Part shown: one piece after another, positions 7,151 through 15,824 of the stretch
How the letters are laid out: each line of letters opens with the position of its first letter
Position numbering within the stretch: the stretch's first letter is position 1
Assembly: GCF_020687385.1 (NCBI RefSeq)
Contig: NZ_JAJEQM010000013.1
Location: forward strand, 32,823-96,822
Length of the DNA stretch: 64,000 nt
DNA from: Hominilimicola fabiformis
GTDB lineage: Bacteria; Bacillota; Clostridia; UBA1381
Reading direction: 5' to 3'
Notes under the pieces: model-generated
Told to the model about the DNA's origin: nothing
The model's database searches: none
The model's input: the letters and a program-made list of their open reading frames with translations, nothing else
Program-made: the position numbers and the translations under genes

Positions 7151-9655
7151 ATGATTTTAGTAATAGCCGAGAAACCGTCATTGGGCAGAGATATTGCGGA
7201 CGCACTGCCGGGACAGGTTACAGAGAGAAATAACAGATTTATACGAAAAGGCGACTATGCGGTCACATGGGTATTCGGTCATATGCTGAGTCTGAAAGAA
7301 CCGGAAGACTATGATATGAAATATAAAAAGTGGTCGCTTGACGATTTACCGATATATTTCGACAGTTGGGAACTCAAAATGGGTGAGGACAGTAAATCAA
7401 ACAGAAATTACGAAACCAAAGCACAGCGTGTCGGACTTATAGGCGAGTTGCTCGAAGAATCGGAATCTGTTATACATGCAGGCGATCCCGACGAAGAAGG
7501 ACAGCTTTTAATTGATGAAATTCTTAGGTGGTTTGATTATAAAAAGCCTGTTAAAAGACTTAATACCGGTGATACGACACGCGGAGGTCTTGTAAAGGCA
7601 CTGTCACATATGACGGATAACGATGACAGCTTGAATGAGGGGTGGTCGGCATATGCGAGAAGTGTCGCAGACCTTATGATCGGCGTCAATATGAGCCGCT
7701 TTTTCACATGCTCAAATTCGGGTGTTTTGCTTGCGGTCGGTCGTGTTCAGACACCGACTTTGGGACTTGTCGTAAAACGTGATATGCAGATTGAGGGACA
7801 TATAAAGACTGTATATTATGATATTTTTGCCGATGTAAATGTTGAAACGGCTGACGGAAATAAAACCGTTACCGCAAAATATACAAAGAAGAAACAAAAG
7901 GGTGCTGAAAATAAGCAAATAACTGAGCTTGACGAGTCGGAAAAGATAAAAAATGACCTTATAAACAAACGGTTTGACAATATTAAAATCGAAAAGAAAG
8001 TCGTAAATGAAGACCCGCCGTTGCCGTTTAACCTTGTAAAATTGCAAAGTTATTGCAGCAGCCACTTTGGGTATAACCCTGCAGATGTTATGGATATTAC
8101 GCAGTCACTTCGTGAAACGCATACGGCGATAACGTATAACCGTTCGGATTGTCAGTATCTGTCGGAGGAACATTTTAAAGAGGCGTCTAAAACGTTGGCA
8201 CAAGTTGTGCAGAATATTAAATTCAAGCCGAGTGAACTTGACCCGACAATTCATTCAAAGTGTTTTAATGATAAAAATATCACCGCACATTTTGCGATTA
8301 TTCCGACAAATAACAAGGTTGATTTGAACAAGCTTACAGAACACGAGAAAAATGTATATCTTGCGGTGTGTAAATATTATATGGCACAATTTTTGCCTAA
8401 GGCTGTTAAAGAAAAAACAAAAATGACGATTGAACTTGACTGTGAATATACGTTGGTGGCATATTCGACAGTCGTTTTGAAAAAAGGATATACGGCGATA
8501 TTCAAGGATATAAAAGCCGAAGAAGTTACGGAACTTAGCACTATTGCGGACGGTATGTATTCAGGGACTGCGATTGACGCGCGGCTTGAGGAAAAAGAAA
8601 CAAAGCCGCCGTCACGATACACAAAGGCGACCTTGAATGAAGATATGACAAGGATTGCGAAGTATGTAACTGATCCCGAGGTCAAGAAAATGCTTTTGGA
8701 AAAGGATAAGGATAAAAAAGGCGAAAACGGCTCAATCGGAACTTCCGCAACGCGAAGTACGATTATCGACAGCCTTATAACAAAAGGCTATGTTGCCGAA
8801 GACGGAAAACGGCTTATTTCAACGGAGCTTGGACGTGAACTGTACCGCATATTGCCCGATGAAATCAAGAAAGCTGATATGACGGCAAAATGGTGGGCGA
8901 TACAAGAAGATATTCGTTCCGGCGATAAGACGTATAAATCGCTTACCGACAATGTGCTTGATACGATAAAAACGGTAATTTCCAATTCATATCCTGCGGT
9001 AAATCAAGCCGTTATGACAAAGGCGGTAACGGAAAAATATCACGAAGTAATCGGAACTTGTCCGCTTTGCGGCGGTAACGTTATAGAGGGAACAAGGGGA
9101 TTTGGGTGCAGTAATTGGCGTGAGCCGATGAACTGTAAATTCACTGTTTGGAAAAATCAAACAAAAGGTATGTTCTCAAATGTCACAATAACTTTGCCTA
9201 TGGCTAAAAAATTGCTTGCGGGTAAAAGTGTCAGAATGAAAAAACTGTTGAAGAACGACGGCACGACATTTGACGCTGATGTTGAATTGAAAGTAGATAA
9301 AGAATCGCAATATCCCGTACAATTTGTTTTTGCACCGCCGAAACCGCTCGGAAAATGTCCGAAGTGTAACGGTGACGTTGTGGAAAGTATGAAAGCCTTT
9401 TCGTGCAATAATAACTGCGGATTTATTATATGGAAGAAATCCGATAGGGGATTATTTAAGAAAACAACGATAACTCAAACAATGGTCAAAAAATGGCTTG
9501 CGGGTGACAAGGTGCGATGTAATAAGCTTATGGGTAAAAACGATACGGAATTTAAAGCGGACGTAACTATGAAATATAACCCCGACAGCGTGTATAACGC
9601 ACCCGATTTTACATTGGAATTTGTGAATGACGAGAAAAAAGACGTATCTCAATAA
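7151..9655 (+). CDS. topB: DNA topoisomerase III (type IA)
   Basis: The 834-residue type IA topoisomerase relaxes or decatenates DNA through a transient 5'-phosphotyrosine break. The TOPRIM domain starts at residue 3 (VIAEKPSLGRDIADALPG) and contains the acidic metal site in AGDPDEEGQLL near residue 114. RVQTPTLGLV lies near 197. The active-site tyrosine is in AITYNRSDCQYL near residue 325, where most relatives have YPRTD. The C-terminal 200 residues hold two repeats, each a four-cysteine zinc-like module (CPLCGG near 636, CPKCNG near 735) followed by a similar KxLLAGKxVR-type segment, which probably help bind DNA. Its start lies only 14 nt after the ddh terminator; GAGAGGG precedes the ATG. 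Confidence 0.92.
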   Translation: MILVIAEKPSLGRDIADALPGQVTERNNRFIRKGDYAVTWVFGHMLSLKEPEDYDMKYKKWSLDDLPIYFDSWELKMGEDSKSNRNYETKAQRVGLIGELLEESESVIHAGDPDEEGQLLIDEILRWFDYKKPVKRLNTGDTTRGGLVKALSHMTDNDDSLNEGWSAYARSVADLMIGVNMSRFFTCSNSGVLLAVGRVQTPTLGLVVKRDMQIEGHIKTVYYDIFADVNVETADGNKTVTAKYTKKKQKGAENKQITELDESEKIKNDLINKRFDNIKIEKKVVNEDPPLPFNLVKLQSYCSSHFGYNPADVMDITQSLRETHTAITYNRSDCQYLSEEHFKEASKTLAQVVQNIKFKPSELDPTIHSKCFNDKNITAHFAIIPTNNKVDLNKLTEHEKNVYLAVCKYYMAQFLPKAVKEKTKMTIELDCEYTLVAYSTVVLKKGYTAIFKDIKAEEVTELSTIADGMYSGTAIDARLEEKETKPPSRYTKATLNEDMTRIAKYVTDPEVKKMLLEKDKDKKGENGSIGTSATRSTIIDSLITKGYVAEDGKRLISTELGRELYRILPDEIKKADMTAKWWAIQEDIRSGDKTYKSLTDNVLDTIKTVISNSYPAVNQAVMTKAVTEKYHEVIGTCPLCGGNVIEGTRGFGCSNWREPMNCKFTVWKNQTKGMFSNVTITLPMAKKLLAGKSVRMKKLLKNDGTTFDADVELKVDKESQYPVQFVFAPPKPLGKCPKCNGDVVESMKAFSCNNNCGFIIWKKSDRGLFKKTTITQTMVKKWLAGDKVRCNKLMGKNDTEFKADVTMKYNPDSVYNAPDFTLEFVNDEKKDVSQ

Positions 9656-9672
9656 AATGAGATACGTCTTTT
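9637..9672. terminator. Bidirectional terminator overlapping the topB stop
   Basis: AAAAGACGTATCTCA pairs with TGAGATACGTCTTTT. The left arm is inside the last codons of topB, and the structure also faces the end of the convergent gene at 9676. Confidence 0.85.
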
Positions 9673-9675
9673 GTT

Positions 9676-10776
9676 TTAAACCAAAACAGAATGACCGCAT
9701 TCTTTTGTGATTCGTTGATTAAGTTCGTTGGCAAGATTGTTGACTGTATCTTTGTTTGAGCCGCAAACTGATACTTTTGCACCCGATTTTAAGGTTATTT
9801 CCAATTTATAATTAGAGCCGAAGTGCAAAAACAGAAGCGGAAAAATTATAGTCCAGCAAGATATAACCGCCCAAAACGTATGGTACCAAGAAAATACTTT
9901 TTTAACTTTTATTGCGGCTATGTCACTGTATTGTACAAGTGGCATTTTGACTGAATTTTTAGGTCGTGATATAAATTCAACACGGTCTTTCTTTAAATAG
10001 ACATCATACGAAACGTATGTAGCAAACAAACCGAAACGCATACCTTTTGTGGTGGATAGTGCGTGCATCGAACCTTTTTCACGTTCAGAAGTGTTTGCGT
10101 TGAGTGGTTGTTCGTATGACTGTTGAGGCTGCATTTGAGGTTGTACTTGAGGTTGAGGTTGCACTTGAGGTTGAGGTTGTACTTGCGGTTGTACTTGCGG
10201 TTGAGGTTGCATTTGAGGTTGTTCGTAAACTGTGTTGTCGTAATTATTATTGTTATTTAGGTACAAAGTTTGAAACAAATTGCACAATTCGGACATATAC
10301 GGCTCAAAGTCCTTTGACGGTGCGGGTGAAAGATAAGCATATGAAGCATTGTTTAAAATTAATTTTATATTTTTATCGTCTTGCTCAATTCCTATTATGT
10401 TTGAGGAAGGAAGAAATTCCAAGACAAGCTTTTTATAAAAAACTCCCTTTGAACAAGCGATTATGCCGTTTTTCGCCTTTCCGTTACTGCCTGTTACAAT
10501 AACAAAATAAACAACACTGTCATTTATGATTGAAAGATATTGTTTGTTTGCCATAAATAATTTGGCGGCTAAATCATTGATTTCAAGTTGTTTTTCGGTA
10601 GTATCTGGATATTCGAATTTTATATTCGGAATGTTGGCGAATTTTGAAATAATATCATTATATATAGGGTGATTCATTGTCTTTGCAAACTTGATAATAT
10701 CATTTTCACCTATTTGAAATGCTAAGTCGGGTTGGAAACGATTGAATTGAAGTTCGCTTAAATCTTGTGGACTCAT
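9676..10776 (-). CDS. Hypothetical membrane-associated protein with Pro/Gln repeat linker
   Basis: I do not recognise this 366-residue protein as a whole. Residues 1-175 form a globular region without a clear motif. Residues about 185-235 are a low-complexity linker built from PQ(M/V)QPQ units, encoded by near-perfect hexanucleotide-type repeats that are likely to vary in length. The C-terminal part (about 245-366) looks like a bacterial PH-like or GRAM-like module, with a hydrophobic hairpin WYHTFWAVISCWTIIFPLLFL near residue 305 and the segments VKMPLVQYSDIAAIKVKK and LEITLKSGAKVSV. The ATG at 10776 has GAAGGAA six nt upstream. A function cannot be assigned. Confidence 0.65.
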   Translation of the reverse strand: MSPQDLSELQFNRFQPDLAFQIGENDIIKFAKTMNHPIYNDIISKFANIPNIKFEYPDTTEKQLEINDLAAKLFMANKQYLSIINDSVVYFVIVTGSNGKAKNGIIACSKGVFYKKLVLEFLPSSNIIGIEQDDKNIKLILNNASYAYLSPAPSKDFEPYMSELCNLFQTLYLNNNNNYDNTVYEQPQMQPQPQVQPQVQPQPQVQPQPQVQPQMQPQQSYEQPLNANTSEREKGSMHALSTTKGMRFGLFATYVSYDVYLKKDRVEFISRPKNSVKMPLVQYSDIAAIKVKKVFSWYHTFWAVISCWTIIFPLLFLHFGSNYKLEITLKSGAKVSVCGSNKDTVNNLANELNQRITKECGHSVLV

Positions 10777-10856
10777 TATAAATTCCTTCTTTCATTTGTA
10801 TTGAATTTATAATATCATATTTAAGAATTTTAGTAATGGACCTGTGGTGATAAAAT

Positions 10857-10884
10857 AAACCCCATCTATAAAACAGATGGGGTT
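10857..10884 (-). terminator. Terminator-like hairpin downstream of the LacI/aldo-keto reductase operon
   Basis: On the minus strand AACCCCATCT pairs with AGATGGGGTT and is followed by TATTTT. It lies about 230 nt beyond the reductase stop, past the structured repeat. Confidence 0.55.
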
Positions 10885-10889
10885 GGATA

Positions 10890-11106
10890 CTGTAGACAAA
10901 ACCTCTATGGTTTTGTCTACTTTATTTTTGGGAGTTTGAGGTGCAACCTCAAGTTTCAATCATTTCTGGTGACATGTGCGGCAGAAATGGCTTAAAATCT
11001 AAAGTTTCGACTTTGGAGGAACTTTATGATTTTTTCAATGAAAATACTCAAAAATTACATCGTAAGATGTAATTTTTGGAGCTGTCGACATTTTGTCGAC
11101 AGGCTC
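10890..11106 (+). repeat. Structured dispersed repeat, copy A
   Basis: This 0.2-kb non-coding stretch is matched by a second copy in the opposite orientation at 44311-44522 (about 87% identical by eye). It contains five potential hairpins: TAGACAAAACC/GGTTTTGTCTA, GAGGT/ACCTC, CATTTCTG/CAGAAATG, AAAATTACATC/GATGTAATTTT and GCTGTCGAC/GTCGACAGGC. Several differences between copies keep pairing. The element begins 8 nt after the stop codon of the minus-strand reductase gene, and occupies most of the 338-nt gap between genes. Confidence 0.8.
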
Positions 11107-11114
11107 ATTGCAAA

Positions 11115-12101
11115 TTATTTCAATGCGTCTTCGATTGCGTTAAGTTCGTCTTGCGTGAAGTCAAGATTATTTAGTGAGTTGACATTCTCGATAATCTGAG
11201 AAGCTTTTGACGCACCAAGAAGAACACTTGTAAGTTTGCCGCCTCTCAAGTTCCATGCACAAGCCATTTGAGCAAGTGACTGACCTCTGTTTTCGGCAAT
11301 CTTATTCAGCTTGACAATCTTTTCGATTTTATCGGCTGTAATGCCCTCTTTTGTAAGGAACGGTGAACTCTTTGCGGCTCTTGAGTCGGCAGGAATACCG
11401 TTTATGTATTTGTTTGTAAGAAGTCCCTGTGCAAGCGGACAGAATGAGATTGAACCTATACCCTCGTCTTTTAGAACGTCCTGCAAGCCGTTTTCAATCC
11501 AGCGTTCAAACATATTGTAACGCGGTTGATGAATAACAAGCGGAGTGCCAAGTGACTTCATAATTTCAGCCATTTGCTTTGTCTGTTCTGCGTTGTAGTT
11601 TGAAATACCTACATAAAGCGCCTTACCGCTTCTTACGATATGGTCAAGTGCCGACGCTGTTTCTTCCATAGGAGTGTCAGGATCGGGACGGTGATGATAG
11701 AAAATATCGACATATTCAAGTCCCATACGTTTCAAACTTTGGTCAAGACTTGCGATAAGGTATTTTCTTGAACCGTGGTCGCCGTAAGGTCCGTCCCACA
11801 TACCGTAGCCTGCTTTGGTTGAGATGATTAATTCATCACGATACGGCGAAAGTTCGTGTTTCAAAACCTTACCGAAATTTTCTTCGGCACTGCCCGGATA
11901 CGGACCGTAATTGTTTGCAAGGTCGAAGTGAGTAATGCCAAGGTCGAAAGCTGTTGTAAGCAAATCAACCATATTGTCGTAACTGTCGTTACTGCCGAAG
12001 TTGTGCCATAAACCAAGCGAAAAAGCAGGAAGTAACAGACCGCTCTTTCCGCAACGGTTATATTTCATTGTTTCATATCTTTCTTTGTTTGCAATATACA
12101 T
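11115..12101 (-). CDS. Aldo/keto reductase, L-glyceraldehyde 3-phosphate reductase (YghZ) type
   Basis: The 328-residue TIM-barrel oxidoreductase opens with MYIANKERYETMKYNRCG and then LPAFSLGLWHNFG, the hallmark start of the YghZ/Gpr group. Those enzymes reduce L-glyceraldehyde 3-phosphate or similar aldehydes with NADPH. The catalytic Tyr and Asp are in FDLANNYGPYPGSAEENFG, the Lys is in ELIISTKAGYGMW, and the His is in YVDIFYHHRPDPDTP. I start at the ATG at 12101, which has AAAGGA 8 nt upstream; a TTG six bases earlier is less likely. It lies 20 nt after the LacI-type regulator gene and is probably its co-transcribed target. Confidence 0.87.
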   Translation of the reverse strand: MYIANKERYETMKYNRCGKSGLLLPAFSLGLWHNFGSNDSYDNMVDLLTTAFDLGITHFDLANNYGPYPGSAEENFGKVLKHELSPYRDELIISTKAGYGMWDGPYGDHGSRKYLIASLDQSLKRMGLEYVDIFYHHRPDPDTPMEETASALDHIVRSGKALYVGISNYNAEQTKQMAEIMKSLGTPLVIHQPRYNMFERWIENGLQDVLKDEGIGSISFCPLAQGLLTNKYINGIPADSRAAKSSPFLTKEGITADKIEKIVKLNKIAENRGQSLAQMACAWNLRGGKLTSVLLGASKASQIIENVNSLNNLDFTQDELNAIEDALK

Positions 12102-12121
12102 TTTCAAAATCCTTTCTTATT

Positions 12122-13123
12122 TTATATGTTGATTTTTGCGGAGCTTCTTGAAATAATGTTTTGTTCGATTATCGAAGAAACAGCACTTTTTTTATTAATT
12201 AAATCCATCAGCATTGAAAAACAACGCTTTGCCAATTCGTCGATGTTTTGACTTACTGTAGTGACCGATGGGATAAAGTACGCAGATGAAATCAAATCGT
12301 CAAAACCTGTGATTTGCATATCGTTTGGAATGTTAATTCCGTTTTCGTGTGCGGCACTTATAATTCCCTGTGCAATTAAATCGTTGGACGTAATAATTAC
12401 ATCGGGGAGTGAGGTTATAATTTTCTTTGTGAACAGTCTTCTTGCGGTTTTCAGTTTGTCACCGTGCAGGCTTTCTTCTAAAAATATCACCGAAGTTGTG
12501 TCGCTGTATTTTTTTAATGCATCGGTATATCCGTTGTATCTGTTCAAAAGATTGCTTTGACCGGTCGGAGTTTCACCGACATACATAAATTTTCTGCAAC
12601 CAGATTTATAAAGTGAATCAACCATTTCTTGAACGGTTTCCCTGTTGTTGAAAGTAACAGACGGAATATTGCCGACTTTTCGGTCGCCTGTAACTATAGG
12701 AATAGATTGTGCGGCGATGCTTTGAATAAGCGGAATGTCGGAATTGTCACCGATAAAAATAATACCGTCAATACGTCGCTCCAAAAGTGCTTTTATACTG
12801 TCCTTCTCTGCTTTTAAATTGTGTCCGCTTTCGGTAAAAAGTACGGTATAGTCAGACATACGAGCGTATTTGAGTATCGCTGACGCACACGTTGCGTAAA
12901 ATTCGCCTGAAATGTCGGGGAATACAACGCCTATACTTTTGCTTTTTTCACAACGCAGACTTCTTGCAGTTGTGTTGGGTGTGTAATGCAGTTCTTTTAC
13001 GGCGTTTTTTACGCGTTTGCAAGTATCGTCCGAAATTGAAGGACTACCTGAAAGTACGCGTGAAACGGTTGAAGGCGATACTTTTGCGAGTTTCGCCACA
13101 TCTTTTATTGTTACTTTTTGCAA
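12122..13123 (-). CDS. LacI family transcriptional regulator
   Basis: The 333-residue repressor has an N-terminal helix-turn-helix, VTIKDVAKLAKVSPSTVSRVL, with hinge helix TPNTTARSLR near residue 51. A periplasmic-binding-protein-like sensor domain follows, starting KSIGVVFPDISGEFYA. The start codon is TTG with an ideal AGGAGGTGA upstream. Two identical 12-bp palindromes (13139-13150 and 13194-13205) precede the gene, so it probably represses its own operon with the aldo/keto reductase. They may also affect the divergent acyl-CoA synthetase gene, although that promoter is 170 bp further away. The inducing sugar is unknown. Confidence 0.9.
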   Translation of the reverse strand: MQKVTIKDVAKLAKVSPSTVSRVLSGSPSISDDTCKRVKNAVKELHYTPNTTARSLRCEKSKSIGVVFPDISGEFYATCASAILKYARMSDYTVLFTESGHNLKAEKDSIKALLERRIDGIIFIGDNSDIPLIQSIAAQSIPIVTGDRKVGNIPSVTFNNRETVQEMVDSLYKSGCRKFMYVGETPTGQSNLLNRYNGYTDALKKYSDTTSVIFLEESLHGDKLKTARRLFTKKIITSLPDVIITSNDLIAQGIISAAHENGINIPNDMQITGFDDLISSAYFIPSVTTVSQNIDELAKRCFSMLMDLINKKSAVSSIIEQNIISRSSAKINI

Positions 13124-13138
13124 TATTTCACCTCCTGT

Positions 13139-13150
13139 GCAATCGTTTGC
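13139..13150. promoter_or_regulatory. LacI-type operator 1
   Basis: GCAATCGTTTGC is a palindrome with the central CG typical of LacI/CcpA-type sites. It sits directly upstream of the ribosome binding site of the LacI gene. Confidence 0.7.
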
Positions 13151-13169
13151 GTAAATAGGTGTTTAAAAT

Positions 13170-13197
13170 GCACAGATTAAATTTTGTATCTGTGCAA
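13170..13197. repeat. Inverted repeat between the two LacI operators
   Basis: TGCACAGAT and ATCTGTGCA form a perfect 9-bp inverted repeat around 10 nt. The right arm merges into operator 2. It may be an RNA hairpin or an extended regulator site. Confidence 0.5.
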
Positions 13198-13205
13198 TCG
13201 TTTGC
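13194..13205. promoter_or_regulatory. LacI-type operator 2
   Basis: This is a second exact copy of GCAATCGTTTGC, 55 bp from the first. Both are embedded in the longer shared string TGTGCAATCGTTTGC(A/G)TAAAT, so the sites match over 20 of 21 bases. Confidence 0.7.
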
Positions 13206-13371
13206 ATAAATAATATCATATGATTTCTAAATTGTCAACAGTTTTTATGAAAGTGTATATTTTTAGAATATATCGTTAATTATTTAAAGCAGTTAATATT
13301 TTCACAATATTTATCAAATATTGTGAAAATGAAATAATCGGATATATTTTTAAAAATAATTACAAAAATAC

Positions 13372-13400
13372 TTGATTTAATAGAAAATGGGTGATATAAT
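13372..13400 (+). promoter_or_regulatory. Promoter of the acyl-CoA synthetase gene
   Basis: TTGATT and TATAAT are separated by 17 nt. The -10 overlaps upstream in-frame ATG codons at 13387-13402, which rules those out as the start. Confidence 0.7.
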
Positions 13401-13443
13401 GACAACAATATTTATAAGAAAAATAATGAAAGGAAAGAAAATA

Positions 13444-15291
13444 ATGCAAAAGGAAACTAAGAAAGAAAGATTTGACAGAATTTCAGAGGCAAGAAAAATT
13501 AAAATACTTGACGGAATTCGCCTGCTTGAAAACTGCTCAAACAAATCAAATTACGAATACACAAATGATGAAATAGAAAACATATTTGCAGACATTGAAA
13601 AAGCCTTACATTCGGCAAAAGCAAAATTTACGGCAGATACAAAGCAACAACGTATAGATATGTTTAAATCTGAGTTTGAAAGAGAATATACGTGGCTTAA
13701 CGGATTTATGAGAAATGTTTACAGATTTGCAGATAAAGAGGCTATGATTTCTCCCGAAACAAAGACTGCTTGGACATATTCTGAACTTAATTCAGAAGCA
13801 AACCGTTTTTCAAATGCGATTTTGGAAGCAGGAATAATAAAAGGCGGAGTAGTGATGTTCCAACTTTTGAATTGCCCGGAATTTGCGTTTGCATATATCG
13901 CTTGTCATAAAACAGGTACAGTAAGTTGTCCGATAAATTTCAGATTGTCAGCCGGTGAAATTGCAATAACTATTGAGGACAGCAGACCGACAGTATTTAT
14001 ATATGAATCAATCAACAAAGATGCTGTTGAACAGGCACTGAAACTTTCAAAATTCACACCGAAAGTGATAATTATGGTGGACGAAGAAGGAGTGGCTCCT
14101 ATACCTGGTACGGTAAAATATTCGGATTTTGTGAAGAATGCGTCGGCAGAAAATCCGAATTTGAATTGGAAACTTTCTATATATGATGAAACGACAAGAC
14201 TTTATACATCGGGAACAACAGGCAGACCAAAAGGTGTTTGCATAACAAGTATTAACGAAGTGCTTTCGGCGCACGATGTTATGATACATTTCCCGTTCTC
14301 GTCAGAGGATAAGTCTATGAATACAACACCTTGGTTCCACAGAGGCGGTTTGCATTCGGGCGGTCTTACACCGACATTTTATGCGGGTGGCTGTGTTACG
14401 ATAATGCGTAAATTTGACGCGGCTTTGACGCTTAAATATGTGGAAGATTATAAGCTTTCGTTCATAATCGGTGTACCGGCTGTTTTGGAACGTCTTACGG
14501 AGGCTCAGGAGAGAAACGGCAGAGATTTGAGTACACTTCACGGTATCGTTACAATGGGTTCGCCGCTTGAACGTGCGGCTTGTATGCGTTATCAGAGAGT
14601 GCTTACACCGAGAATATTCAATGGCTACGGAACAACCGAAACTTTCTGGAATACATTTCTTAGACCGAATGATTTACCTGAAATGGCGGGTACAGCGGGC
14701 AGAGCTTGTACTGATGATGACGTGCGAGTAGTAAAGGTATTTGAGGACAGACGTGCCGAACCTCACGAAATTGTTGCTAAAGATAATTGTGAAGTGGGTG
14801 AAGTGATTATCCGCTCACACGCAAAATCAGCGTATTTCTACTATAATAATGAGGGTGAAACAGAGCGTAAATTCCATAACGGATATTTGTACACAAACGA
14901 CCTCGGTACTTGGGATGAAAATCATTTTATTACTATTGCCGGAAGAAAAGACGATATGATTATTTCGCAAGGTGAAAATATTTATCCTACGCAGATTGAA
15001 GAAGTGCTTAATTCACATCCGAAAGTTGCGGACAGTATCGTTACCGCCGTTCCGGATAAAGCACACGGCGAAATTGTTACGGCATATGTCGTAAAAGCAG
15101 ATGAATCGCTTACTGTTGACGAACTTGAAGAATTTTGTAAAAACAGTCCTATGATTTCAAACTATAAACGTCCGAGATATTATAGATTTACAGCGACTAT
15201 ACCGACAAACGTTACTGGTAAGAAACTTCATTATAAAATTAAGGAAATGGCAAAGAATGATCTTATAAACGGACTTTTAATTCGTGCATAA
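13444..15291 (+). CDS. AMP-dependent acyl-CoA synthetase/ligase with an extra N-terminal domain
   Basis: The 615-residue enzyme should activate a carboxylic acid with ATP and pass it to CoA. The ligase part starts near residue 80 with AMISPETKTAWTYSELNSEA. Motifs are LYTSGTTGRPKGVCIT (phosphate loop, near 252), NGYGTTETFWNTF, YTNDLGTWDENHFITIAGRKDDMI, and a C-terminal TGKKLHYKIKE with the catalytic lysine. The first ~65 residues are not part of the ligase fold. They resemble short stand-alone proteins I recall from Firmicutes mobile elements (ILDGIRLLENCSNKSNYEYT). The start at 13444 has AGGAAA 7 nt upstream and lies downstream of the -10 box. A terminator follows at once. The acid substrate is unknown. 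Confidence 0.85.
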   Translation: MQKETKKERFDRISEARKIKILDGIRLLENCSNKSNYEYTNDEIENIFADIEKALHSAKAKFTADTKQQRIDMFKSEFEREYTWLNGFMRNVYRFADKEAMISPETKTAWTYSELNSEANRFSNAILEAGIIKGGVVMFQLLNCPEFAFAYIACHKTGTVSCPINFRLSAGEIAITIEDSRPTVFIYESINKDAVEQALKLSKFTPKVIIMVDEEGVAPIPGTVKYSDFVKNASAENPNLNWKLSIYDETTRLYTSGTTGRPKGVCITSINEVLSAHDVMIHFPFSSEDKSMNTTPWFHRGGLHSGGLTPTFYAGGCVTIMRKFDAALTLKYVEDYKLSFIIGVPAVLERLTEAQERNGRDLSTLHGIVTMGSPLERAACMRYQRVLTPRIFNGYGTTETFWNTFLRPNDLPEMAGTAGRACTDDDVRVVKVFEDRRAEPHEIVAKDNCEVGEVIIRSHAKSAYFYYNNEGETERKFHNGYLYTNDLGTWDENHFITIAGRKDDMIISQGENIYPTQIEEVLNSHPKVADSIVTAVPDKAHGEIVTAYVVKADESLTVDELEEFCKNSPMISNYKRPRYYRFTATIPTNVTGKKLHYKIKEMAKNDLINGLLIRA

Positions 15292-15327
15292 AATAAGGGT
15301 GGTGTAATACCACCTTTATTTTTTTTG
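15292..15327 (+). terminator. Rho-independent terminator after the acyl-CoA synthetase gene
   Basis: AATAAGGGTGGT pairs with ACCACCTTTATT and is followed by a run of eight T. Confidence 0.9.
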
Positions 15328-15363
15328 GCAATTTACAATTTATTTACAAAACATCAAACAATA

Positions 15364-15392
15364 TTGTAATTTAGTGGTATATGTTGTATTAT
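15364..15392 (+). promoter_or_regulatory. Promoter of the small gene at 15426
   Basis: TTGTAA and TATTAT are separated by 17 nt. Confidence 0.5.
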
Positions 15393-15425
15393 ATAACATA
15401 GGGGGAGAAAGGACTAATATACAAT

Positions 15426-15617
15426 ATGTATACAATTTTGCAAGAAGAAAAGAATATTGAGGGAGTGGTAAAGACTACATACGGCATCAAATGTGAGGAA
15501 ATGGCTGTTAATGACGTGTCACCAAATAAAAAAGAGGTGACAGAATTAATCGACAGACTGAACAAATACGAATTGTCACCCTGTCATCTGCAAGATGTAA
15601 TTGAAGATTTTATCTAA
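15426..15617 (+). CDS. Small hypothetical protein (63 aa)
   Basis: The short soluble protein has alternating charged and hydrophobic residues. Its end, KYELSPCHLQDVIEDFI, recalls small Clostridia proteins of the DUF6514 type, but I am not certain. It has its own promoter and a strong terminator (15625-15660), which supports a real monocistronic gene. The ribosome binding site is not ideal: GGGGGAG and AAAGGA lie 12-18 nt before the ATG, so a nearby non-ATG start is possible. Confidence 0.6.
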   Translation: MYTILQEEKNIEGVVKTTYGIKCEEMAVNDVSPNKKEVTELIDRLNKYELSPCHLQDVIEDFI

Positions 15618-15624
15618 CGGAAAA

Positions 15625-15660
15625 AGCAAGCATTGTTTGTAGCAGTAGCTTGCTTTTTTT
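15625..15660 (+). terminator. Terminator after the 63-residue gene
   Basis: AAGCAAGC pairs with GCTTGCTT across a 16-nt loop and is followed by a T-run. Confidence 0.8.
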
Positions 15661-15725
15661 GTAACTTTAATTGGAGGAGTTTGTTACTCGAAATACTAAA
15701 CAGTCGCTCATTGACGGAAGGGGAA

Positions 15726-15791
15726 ATGTATGATACAATTCAATATAGATTTCTTGTATCGCATAACGTCACATTCTGTCAGAAAAGCTAG
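15726..15791 (+). other. Possible 21-codon leader ORF before the sigma factor gene
   Basis: An ORF starting at ATG 15726 is preceded by GGAAGGGG and ends 33 nt before the sigma factor start. The 165-nt leader also contains an AGTAAC/GTTACT inverted repeat. It may be a leader peptide, but nothing else supports translation. Confidence 0.25.
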
Positions 15792-15824
15792 CTGACAAAT
15801 AAAACTGAGAAAGGGATTTGTTTA

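Noticed and set aside
10104..10502. 132-codon ORF opposite the Pro/Gln repeat
   Set aside because: It is the antisense of a low-complexity repeat; it has no good ribosome binding site and no recognisable protein features.
11028..11100. Short ORF starting MIFSMKILKNYIVRC in both copies of the dispersed repeat, with GGAGG upstream
   Set aside because: The frames agree for about 18 codons and then run into different flanking genes with no shared stop. The conservation is better explained by the hairpin AAAATTACATC/GATGTAATTTT.
13387..13443. Upstream start codons of the acyl-CoA synthetase
   Set aside because: They overlap the -10 promoter box, and only the ATG at 13444 has a well-placed ribosome binding site.
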